A stretch of DNA of 7,705 nt from Nevskiaceae bacterium. Lineage in GTDB: Bacteria; Pseudomonadota; Gammaproteobacteria; Steroidobacterales; Steroidobacteraceae. Of this stretch, positions 1-5,853 are shown one piece after another. Position 1 is the stretch's first letter. Every line of letters starts with the position of its first letter. Under the pieces are notes generated by a model. It was given only the letters and a program-made list of their open reading frames with translations, did not search any database and was not told the DNA's origin. Where the stretch lies: assembly GCA_031277355.1 (NCBI GenBank), contig JAITMN010000004.1, positions 1 to 7,705 of the forward strand, written 5' to 3'. The position numbers were made by a program, and so were the translations under genes.

Positions 1-257
1 TTGTCGCGCGTGTCGGCGCTGCCCATGTCGATGGTGACTTCGATCTTGCCGTCGGCGGGCTTGGCCGGGTCGAAATCCATATCGACGGTGAACTGCGTGA
101 AGCGGCCTTCGGTTTTTGCGCCGGCCTGCACGAACTGGAATTCCACCGTGCTCTTGGTCGCATCGGTGGTCCACGCCACCCAAGGCGTGTCGGCGGCGGG
201 CGCGAGTGCGGGCAGTGCCATCAGCAACAGCAACACGAAACGGGATTTCATGAACAT
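1..257 (-). CDS. YceI-family exported protein (N-terminal part, runs off the window)
   Basis: This is the first 85 codons of a gene whose 3' end lies beyond position 1. The protein opens with a basic start (MFMKSR), a Leu-rich core and an Ala-rich cleavage region near residues 18-22, so it is probably exported to the periplasm. After this comes the YceI pattern: a Trp, then DATKSTVEFQF, a GRFTQF turn, an FDPAKP segment and IDMGSADTRD, which matches the start of the family's lipocalin-like beta-barrel. YceI proteins bind isoprenoid-type lipids such as polyprenyl quinones; the physiological role is unclear. Two ATGs compete, at 257 and 251. I chose 257 because a GGAG at 264-267 sits 6 nt upstream of it, but 251 is possible. 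It follows the S46 peptidase gene by 26 nt and is probably cotranscribed with it. The full family length is about 190 residues, so more than half of the protein is missing here. Confidence 0.8.
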   Translation of the reverse strand, partial: MFMKSRFVLLLLMALPALAPAADTPWVAWTTDATKSTVEFQFVQAGAKTEGRFTQFTVDMDFDPAKPADGKIEVTIDMGSADTRD

Positions 258-283
258 GATGATCTCCGATGCGAAATACACGA

Positions 284-2350
284 TTACAGCCCCAACTCCG
301 CCGCCAGCGCTTTTGCGCCATACACCTGCGTCAATGCGGTGCGCATGATCTGCGTATTCACCGCCACGGAGCGATTCTTCACGGTGTCGAACCAGTACGC
401 GCCGCTGATCGAGTGGATGTTGCCGTCGAAGATCAACCCGACGATCTCACCCTGCGCGTTCACCAGCGGGCTGCCGGAATTGCCGCCGATGATGTCGTTG
501 TTCGTCACCAGATTGAACCGCGTCTGCATGTCGAACTGTGCGCGGCGCTGCGTCCAACTGTCGGGCAGGCGGAACGGATCGTTGCCGGTGGCGCGCTCGA
601 ACGCGCGCTGCAAAGGCGTGAACGGTTCGACGCGCGCGCCGTTTTCATCCCAGCCCTGCACCGTGCCGAAGTTCAATCGCAGCGTGAACGTGGCGTCGGG
701 ATAAACGCTGGTGCCCAGCGCGGCAAAACGCAGCGCGGCGATCTTCTCCTGATTCGCATCGACCACGGCTTCCACTTCATCTTCATACGCACGCCGCACC
801 GCGCGTGAGGCTTCATCCACCAGCCGCGCAATGCGGATCATCGGATCGCGCGAAGCATCGACCGCAGCCTTGCCTCCATCCCACAATTGCTTGCGCAGCG
901 CCGGATCGGCAAGCCCCGTGGCGTCTACCAGCGATGCGGCCAATTCATCGGGCGAGAATTCCGCCAGCAGATTGCGCACCAGCGGATGATCCGGGCCCAG
1001 GAATTCGCGCATCCGCTCAAGACCTGAGGACAGCGTCAGCTTTTCGCGCTGCGCATACACCGGCACCGGTGCGGTGACCTGCTGCTGCAACAGCGGCAGC
1101 GAAGTATCCACATACTCACGCAGCCGGTCTTCATTGGCCTTCACGCGCTCATCGGCGGCGCGCACCAGCGTGCGCGCGAAACGGAACAGTTGACTGTTGA
1201 AGCCCGCACCGGCTTCAAGGAAGGTGTAGGGCACATTCAATTCCTGATCGCGCTGCATGGCCGCTTCGATGGCCGCCCACGGGTCGGCTTCGCCGGGTTG
1301 CAGCGTTGCACGCAGCGCTTGCTCGGCGGCGCGCTTTTCGGCCATCAGCGCCGGATCGTTCAGCGCATCGAGTTGTTTGCGGCGCACTTTCAGGCTGTTT
1401 TCCAGAGAATTCAGCGGATCGGCAACGATGCGCGCGCTTTCGGCATCCTGCTTGCTGAACTGAATGTAGCGGCCGCGCAGTTCGGCATTGCGCAGCAACC
1501 AGAAGGGTAGTTCGGCACGCTGCGTTTCCAGTTGCGCCACGGTCAGCAGCCGTTCGGTGGAACCGGGATGACCGGAGACGAACACCAGTTCGTTTTCCGC
1601 AGGGCCATCCCAATGGATTTTCAGATGATTGGGCGTGACCGCCGGTTTGCCGTTTTCGTAAGCGCGCAGCACCGACATATCAAGGCACCAGCGCGGGAAT
1701 TGAAAATTATCCGGATCGCCGCCGAAGGCTGCAATGGCGTACTCGGGCGCAAACACGATGCGCACATCATCGTAGCGCTTGTATTGATACAGAAAATGCC
1801 GCCCGCCCTGATACAGCGACACCGCTTCGCAGCGGCGCGGGTCTTTCGTGCCGGCATCCTTTTCGCATTGCTGTTCCAGTTGCGTGAGGATTTTCTTGCG
1901 CGCTTCATTCGCCGCTTTCGCATCGAGATTGGCGGTGGCGGCGTTCACCTTCGTGGTGATGTCTTCCATCTTCATCAGCACGTCGGCGTACTGCGTGGGG
2001 CAGCGCACTTCTTCGCTGCGGCTGGCCGCGAGAAAGCCGTCTTTGAGGCGATCCTGCGCCTGCGTGGATATCTGCGCCAGACAAGTGGCCGAGCAGTGAT
2101 GATTGGTGAGGATCAAACCATCGGGCGAAACGAACGAGGCCGTGCAATTGGACAAGCGAATCGACGCGCTGCGCAGCTTGTCGAGCCACTCGGGTGTGAT
2201 CTGCACGCCGTATTTCTCGCGCACCGTGGCGGCGGGGAAATTGTCGTAGGTCCACATGCCCTCATCGGCGTGCGCGCGGTTTGCGTGACCGGCAAGCACA
2301 GCGATAGCCGCAGCGAAAGGCAGAAAACAGCGGATGGATGGAGCAGGCAT
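284..2350 (-). CDS. S46-family dipeptidyl aminopeptidase (DPP7 / DAP BII-like), exported
   Basis: This 688-residue serine exopeptidase should remove dipeptides from the N-terminus of peptides in the periplasm. A signal peptide spans about residues 1-28 (hydrophobic PFAAAIAVLA, cleavage near AHA-DE). Chymotrypsin-like motifs lie in the order expected for peptidase family S46: TNHHC at 82-86 with catalytic His85, an Asp at 224 in PRWCLDMSV, and GGNSGSP at 622-628 with nucleophile Ser625. Cys69 and Cys86 flank the histidine region as in relatives and may form a disulfide. The segment between about 270 and 540 is the mostly helical domain that caps the cleft in this family. Gly643, 18 residues after the serine in FDGN, aligns with the residue that is Gly in DPP7 and Arg in DPP11, so cleavage after hydrophobic rather than acidic P1 residues is inferred. 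Length is close to the usual 690-720. The gene starts 18 nt after hemH with only a weak GGA ribosome site. Confidence 0.93.
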   Translation of the reverse strand: MPAPSIRCFLPFAAAIAVLAGHANRAHADEGMWTYDNFPAATVREKYGVQITPEWLDKLRSASIRLSNCTASFVSPDGLILTNHHCSATCLAQISTQAQDRLKDGFLAASRSEEVRCPTQYADVLMKMEDITTKVNAATANLDAKAANEARKKILTQLEQQCEKDAGTKDPRRCEAVSLYQGGRHFLYQYKRYDDVRIVFAPEYAIAAFGGDPDNFQFPRWCLDMSVLRAYENGKPAVTPNHLKIHWDGPAENELVFVSGHPGSTERLLTVAQLETQRAELPFWLLRNAELRGRYIQFSKQDAESARIVADPLNSLENSLKVRRKQLDALNDPALMAEKRAAEQALRATLQPGEADPWAAIEAAMQRDQELNVPYTFLEAGAGFNSQLFRFARTLVRAADERVKANEDRLREYVDTSLPLLQQQVTAPVPVYAQREKLTLSSGLERMREFLGPDHPLVRNLLAEFSPDELAASLVDATGLADPALRKQLWDGGKAAVDASRDPMIRIARLVDEASRAVRRAYEDEVEAVVDANQEKIAALRFAALGTSVYPDATFTLRLNFGTVQGWDENGARVEPFTPLQRAFERATGNDPFRLPDSWTQRRAQFDMQTRFNLVTNNDIIGGNSGSPLVNAQGEIVGLIFDGNIHSISGAYWFDTVKNRSVAVNTQIMRTALTQVYGAKALAAELGL

Positions 2351-2368
2351 TGTGATTTTCCGTGAGCG

Positions 2369-3394
2369 TTATGCAGACATTCTAAACTCAGCTTGCAACA
2401 GCCCGGCCAGCAGACGCACCTGCGCAGGCGTGGCGTTCAGTGCGGGAATGTAGCGCAGCGCCTGCCCGCCGGCCGCGCGAAACGCCAGCGCACATTCGTG
2501 GCCGATTTCATCCACGGTTTCCAGGCAGTCGATGGCAAATCCGGGGCAGATCGCATCCAGCGTGCGCACGCCGCGTGCGGCCAATTCGCGCGCCAGCGGT
2601 TCGGTGTAGGGCGCAAGCCATTGCGCGCGGCCCACGCGGGATTGAAAGCTCATCGACCATTGGTTGTCTTGCAGATCAAGCGCCGTTGCCAGCAGCCGCG
2701 CAGTGCTCTGGCATCGCCGCAGATACGGATCGCCGGCCTCCACATACGCAGACGGGATACCGTGAAAGCTGATCAGCAGATGATCGCCGCGCCCCTGCGA
2801 CTGCCAATGCGCGCGCACGCTATCGGCAAGCGCGGCGATGAAGTTCGGCTCATCGGCGTAGTCTGGCAGCAGACGCAGTGCGGGCAGATCACGCCAGCGG
2901 CGCAGTTCTTCGCCCACCTGATCCATCGCCGCCGCGTTCGTGGTGCCTGAATATTGAGGGAACAAGGGCAACACCGCGATATGTTCAGCGCCCGCATCGC
3001 GCAGCGCGCGCAACCCCTGCGCCACATCGGGCGTGGAATACAGCATCCCCAACTCCACCGCCACAGTGCTCTGGCCGCCCACACTTTGCGACAGATGCGC
3101 GCGCAGCGCATCGCGCAGCGCCAGCGAGTGCACCAGCAGCGGCGAACCCTGATCCGTCCACACACGGCGATACTTGGGCAGCACGATGCGCGGACGCAGC
3201 GGCAGGATCACCAGATTCAGTATCCAGAACCAGATTGCACGCGGCGTTTCGATGGTGCGCCGGTCGCTGAGCAGACGGCGCAGAAAATTCCGGATGCCGC
3301 GTGTGTCGAGCGAATCCGGCGTGCCGGAATTGACCAGCAGCACGCCGACTTTTGGCCCGATCTTTCGCCCGCTCCCGGGTGAGTCGTCAGTCAC
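2369..3394 (-). CDS. hemH: Ferrochelatase (protohaem ferro-lyase), GTG start overlapping the upstream gene
   Basis: This enzyme inserts ferrous iron into protoporphyrin IX, the last step of protohaem synthesis, at the inner face of the cytoplasmic membrane. Recognisable parts, numbered from the GTG start, are VGVLLVNSGTPD near the N-terminus, FLRRLLSDRR, the FPQYSGTT segment at about 145-152, ISFHGIP with catalytic His211, the SRVGRAQWLAPY region, and CPGFAIDCLETVDEIG with conserved Glu292. At 342 residues it is close to the E. coli length (320) and lacks the C-terminal cysteine cluster of iron-sulfur ferrochelatases. An in-frame ATG at 3463 would add 23 residues with no family counterpart and overlap the upstream gene by 77 nt. 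The GTG at 3394 overlaps it by only 8 nt (GTGACTGA) and better fits the family N-terminus. No clear Shine-Dalgarno precedes it, which suggests translational coupling to the hydrolase gene. The start choice is less certain than the identity. Confidence 0.93.
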   Translation of the reverse strand: MTDDSPGSGRKIGPKVGVLLVNSGTPDSLDTRGIRNFLRRLLSDRRTIETPRAIWFWILNLVILPLRPRIVLPKYRRVWTDQGSPLLVHSLALRDALRAHLSQSVGGQSTVAVELGMLYSTPDVAQGLRALRDAGAEHIAVLPLFPQYSGTTNAAAMDQVGEELRRWRDLPALRLLPDYADEPNFIAALADSVRAHWQSQGRGDHLLISFHGIPSAYVEAGDPYLRRCQSTARLLATALDLQDNQWSMSFQSRVGRAQWLAPYTEPLARELAARGVRTLDAICPGFAIDCLETVDEIGHECALAFRAAGGQALRYIPALNATPAQVRLLAGLLQAEFRMSA

Positions 3395-4061
3395 GTTCGG
3401 CAAGATTGTGCGCGAGAAAATCCAGCGTGCGCTGACGCGCCAGTTTCGCGGCGGCTTCGTCATACGTTGCGCGGTGATCGCAGTTGAAACCGTGATCGGC
3501 GTCGTACACGTAGAATGTGCCGGCGGGGTCCGAAGCGCGAATCTTCTCGATGTTTTCCGGCGGGATGCTCTGATCGCGCGAACCGAAGTGATACATCACC
3601 GGCACGCGCGGCCGTCGCGCCAGATTCTCGATGATGCGCGTGCCGTAGTACGCCACCGCGCAGGCCACCGGCAATTCGCAGGCCGCCAGATGCGCGATGG
3701 TGCCGCCCCAGCAATAACCCACGATGCCGGTGCGTCCGCCGTGCTTCACCACATTCAGCGAGGCTTGCAGGTCGAGCAGCAGGTGCGCTTCGGTGATCTG
3801 CTTCATGTAGCCCACGCCCTGCTGCACGCCATCGGCGTCGTAACCCAACTCCACATTGCGCCGCACGCGATCAAACAGACTGGGCGCGATGGCCAGATAC
3901 CCTTCGCGCGCAAAGCCATCGGCCACTTCGCGGACATGTGCGTTGACGCCAAAAATCTCCTGCGTCACCACCAGCGCGCCGCGCGGCGTGCCCTGCGGCG
4001 GCGCAAGCCAGACATCAAACTCGTGGCCGTCGCGCGCCATGATTCGCGTGAAATCCCCCAT
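3387..4061 (-). CDS. Dienelactone hydrolase family protein (alpha/beta hydrolase)
   Basis: This is a 224-residue cytoplasmic alpha/beta hydrolase of the dienelactone hydrolase family. Counting from the chosen ATG, the nucleophile is Cys117 in GYCWGG, with Asp163 in GSRDQSIP and His190 in DADHGFNC completing the Cys-Asp-His triad. Glu35 in the VTQEIFG segment matches the conserved glutamate that holds the cysteine in its resting state. The length is typical of the family (about 230-240). Classical members open dienelactone in chloroaromatic breakdown, but many homologues lie outside such pathways. No aromatic-degradation genes are nearby, so the substrate is unknown. A TTG two codons upstream (4067) would sit 1 nt from the ribosome site and is rejected. 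The gene follows the thiolase by 27 nt and its last bases overlap the hemH start, so it is an internal operon member. Confidence 0.92.
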   Translation of the reverse strand: MGDFTRIMARDGHEFDVWLAPPQGTPRGALVVTQEIFGVNAHVREVADGFAREGYLAIAPSLFDRVRRNVELGYDADGVQQGVGYMKQITEAHLLLDLQASLNVVKHGGRTGIVGYCWGGTIAHLAACELPVACAVAYYGTRIIENLARRPRVPVMYHFGSRDQSIPPENIEKIRASDPAGTFYVYDADHGFNCDHRATYDEAAAKLARQRTLDFLAHNLAERD

Positions 4062-4068
4062 CGACAAT

Positions 4069-4074
4069 CTCCTT
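4069..4074 (-). promoter_or_regulatory. Ribosome binding site of the dienelactone hydrolase gene
   Basis: A perfect AAGGAG lies 7 nt before the ATG at 4061. It decides the start: the alternative TTG at 4067 would be only 1 nt away, too close for initiation. Confidence 0.8.
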
Positions 4075-4088
4075 GAATTGAAGTGTGC

Positions 4089-5378
4089 TCAGCCCGCGCG
4101 CTGCACGATGGCGGTGACGCCCATGCCGCCTGCGGTGCAAATCGAGATCAATCCGCGCCGTGCCTGCGGCAGTTCATCGAACAGCTTCACCGCCGCCGAG
4201 AGGATGCGCGCACCGGTGGCCGCGAAGGGATGGCCCAGCGCGATGCTGCTGCCATGCACGTTCAGCTTTGTGCGGTCGATGGCTCCGAGCGCTTGATCGC
4301 GGTGCAGCCGGTCACGGCAGTAGTCGGCCGATTCCCACGCCGCCAACGTACACAACACCTGCGCGGCAAAGGCTTCGTGAATCTCGTAGAAATCAAAATC
4401 CTGTAGCGACAGGTTTGCATCCTTGAGCATTTCCGACACAGCATAAACCGGAGCCATCAGCAGACCTTCGTGGCCGCTGGCGAAATCCACCGCCCAGGTC
4501 TTGCCATGCGTCAGTAGCGCCTTCACCGGCAATCCGCGCGCCTGCGCCCATTGCTCGCTTGCCAGCAACACCGTGGCCGCGCCGTCGGTGAGCGGCGTGC
4601 TGTTGCCGGCGGTCAATGTACCCGTGGGGCTGAACGCGGGCTTCAACTTCGCAAGTTTCGCCACCGACGTATCGGCGCGCACGTTGTTGTCGCGATCCAG
4701 ACCCGCAAACGGCATCACCAGGTCGATGTTGAATCCGGCCTGCCACGCCGCCGCCGCGCGCAGATGACTCTGCACGGCCAGCTCATCCTGCGCCGCCCGC
4801 GAAATCCCCCAGATATCGGCCATCGCCTCGCAGCTCTGGCCCATAGATAACCCCGTGCGCGGTTCGATGACGCCCGGCGCCACCGGCTTGAACATCGACG
4901 CGCGCAATCGCAGCCACGGTTTCAAGCGGTCGCCGAAACTGCGGGCGCGGCTGCTGTCGAGCAGGATGTCGCGATACTCCTTCGGGTAGACCAGCGGCAC
5001 GTCGCTGATCGAGTCCACGCCGGCGGCCACGCCCGCGTCGATCTGCCCCAGTGCGATCTTGTTGGCCACCAGAATCGCCGCTTCGAGGCCGGTGCCGCAG
5101 GCCCGTTGCAGGTCGAGCCCCGGCGTCTGCGGGTGCAGCCCCGACGACAGCAGCGATTCGCGCGTGAGATTGAAGTCCTTGGAATGTTTCAGCACTGCGC
5201 CGCCGACCACGTCGCCGAGCCGCTCGCCGGTCAGCGCGAAGCGATCGACCAGACCGCGCAACGCGGCCGTCAGCAGTTCTTGATTGCTCACCTTGGCGTA
5301 CACGCCATGCGCGCGTGCAAAGGGTGTGCGCACGCCACCGATGATGGCCACGCGCCGGATCGAGGAACCCACCAGCAT
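4089..5378 (-). CDS. FadI-type thiolase (acetyl-CoA C-acyltransferase)
   Basis: This 429-residue thiolase should catalyse CoA-dependent cleavage of 3-ketoacyl-CoA (or the reverse condensation). Catalytic positions are visible: nucleophile Cys94 in RACGTGLEA, His334 in YEIHEAFAAQ, His383 in GHPFAATGAR and Cys414 in CTAGGMGV. GNSTPLTDGA at 259-268 is another thiolase signature. The long loop at about 128-180 (SRARSFGDRLKP and TGLSMGQSCEAMAD) and the overall length resemble E. coli FadI, the beta subunit of the anaerobic fatty-acid oxidation complex, rather than the shorter 390-residue biosynthetic thiolases. No FadJ or FadB partner gene lies beside it in this window, so chain-length preference and partner are open. 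The start is supported by AGGAG at 5384-5388, 5 nt upstream of the ATG. It appears to be the first gene of the compact five-gene run leading to the YceI gene, or the second if the DUF2845 gene 57 nt upstream is cotranscribed. Confidence 0.92.
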   Translation of the reverse strand: MLVGSSIRRVAIIGGVRTPFARAHGVYAKVSNQELLTAALRGLVDRFALTGERLGDVVGGAVLKHSKDFNLTRESLLSSGLHPQTPGLDLQRACGTGLEAAILVANKIALGQIDAGVAAGVDSISDVPLVYPKEYRDILLDSSRARSFGDRLKPWLRLRASMFKPVAPGVIEPRTGLSMGQSCEAMADIWGISRAAQDELAVQSHLRAAAAWQAGFNIDLVMPFAGLDRDNNVRADTSVAKLAKLKPAFSPTGTLTAGNSTPLTDGAATVLLASEQWAQARGLPVKALLTHGKTWAVDFASGHEGLLMAPVYAVSEMLKDANLSLQDFDFYEIHEAFAAQVLCTLAAWESADYCRDRLHRDQALGAIDRTKLNVHGSSIALGHPFAATGARILSAAVKLFDELPQARRGLISICTAGGMGVTAIVQRAG

Positions 5379-5435
5379 CAGCGCTCCTGTTGAACTTGCG
5401 AAGAATTCATCAGCATGCCACTACCGCAGGCCATA

Positions 5436-5768
5436 TCACAGCGTTCTGATCTGTGTGACGCGCCCGCTTTCAACTTCCACCTGCTGTTTGAGCTTGCCGG
5501 GGCCGAAGTCGAACACCCAGGTTTCGATTCGCACCTCGATGTCCCCGCCGGCGACGCGGCGCGGCTGGCCGTTGATCCAGACCACCGGCGGACGCAGCAC
5601 CGAGCGGGCGGTCACCTGCGCGGGCGGGCCGCATCGGGCGATGACCTGCGCGGCGTCGTCGCCCTCCACGACCAGCGCCGAGCCGCAGCGAAACGAGCCC
5701 GCCGCCGCAGGCAGCGCGCCGAAAAGCGCCGTGGCGGCGCAAACGCCGATGAGGATGTCGATGCGCAT
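5436..5768 (-). CDS. Small exported DUF2845-family protein
   Basis: The product is 110 residues. It opens with a signal peptide (MRIDILIG, a hydrophobic stretch to about residue 19, then PAAAG). The mature part begins with SFRCGSALVVEGD and continues to VIARCGPP, the paired-cysteine pattern of DUF2845 (Cys28 and Cys46), followed by a beta-rich tail with WINGQPRR and WVFDFGPGKLKQQ. The domain resembles small periplasmic folds of the SmpA/OmlA type, but no function is established and I assign none. The frame is open upstream to 5906, into the gshA coding region. I chose the ATG at 5768 because it places the signal peptide exactly at the N-terminus and leaves an intergenic spacer to the divergent gshA. 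No strong ribosome site is visible before it. The stop lies 57 nt before the thiolase start, a gap that could hold a promoter or simply be internal to the operon. Confidence 0.82.
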   Translation of the reverse strand: MRIDILIGVCAATALFGALPAAAGSFRCGSALVVEGDDAAQVIARCGPPAQVTARSVLRPPVVWINGQPRRVAGGDIEVRIETWVFDFGPGKLKQQVEVESGRVTQIRTL

Positions 5769-5780
5769 GGGCGACAAGAT

Positions 5781-5795
5781 AGGCCGTGACGGCCT
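5781..5795. repeat. Perfect 7+1+7 inverted repeat, operator candidate
   Basis: AGGCCGT-G-ACGGCCT reads the same on both strands apart from the central base. It begins 12 bp upstream of the DUF2845 start codon and ends 58 bp before gshA. The size and odd centre fit a dimeric repressor or activator site. No known regulator consensus is recognised. Confidence 0.5.
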
Positions 5796-5805
5796 CACCG
5801 GCAAC

Positions 5806-5831
5806 GCTTCGGCCCTGCCAGCGGCCAAAGC
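5806..5831. repeat. Imperfect inverted repeat upstream of gshA
   Basis: GCTTCGGCC and GGCCAAAGC are complementary at 8 of 9 positions around an 8-nt loop. It could fold as a hairpin in a transcript or be a protein site. No T-run follows on either strand, so it is not a typical terminator. Chance is likely in GC-rich DNA. Confidence 0.3.
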
Positions 5832-5853
5832 AGCCGTGTAGACTTGCCGCGCA

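Larger units (their letters stand above)
5769..5853. promoter_or_regulatory. Divergent spacer between the DUF2845 gene and gshA
   Basis: This 85-nt spacer separates two genes that point away from each other, so it must carry at least the 5' control signals of both unless these lie inside the coding regions. I see two inverted repeats in it (5781-5795 and 5806-5831) but no convincing sigma-70 -35/-10 pair on either strand. A TAGACT at 5839-5844 resembles a -10 box for gshA but lacks a matching -35. Confidence 0.45.

Noticed and set aside
1532..2365. Long plus-strand open frame (277 codons) opposite the S46 peptidase gene
   Set aside because: It is antisense to a clear family member with intact motifs, its translation is rich in Arg, His and Ala with no recognisable domain, and such frames are common opposite GC-rich genes.
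3395..3463. N-terminal extension of ferrochelatase from an ATG at 3463
   Set aside because: The added 23 residues have no counterpart in the family and the overlap with the upstream gene would be 77 nt.
3387..4067. Aromatic-degradation cluster suggested by the dienelactone hydrolase
   Set aside because: No ring-cleaving dioxygenase, cycloisomerase or maleylacetate reductase gene is present; many family members are general hydrolases.
3174..4076. Plus-strand open frame of 300 codons opposite hemH and the hydrolase gene
   Set aside because: It is a mirror of two confidently identified genes, with low-complexity basic composition and no ribosome site noted.
5379..5435. Promoter or terminator between the DUF2845 and thiolase genes
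   Set aside because: The 57-nt gap contains only the short palindromes GCATGC and GAATTC plus the thiolase ribosome site; no promoter pair or hairpin with T-run could be supported.
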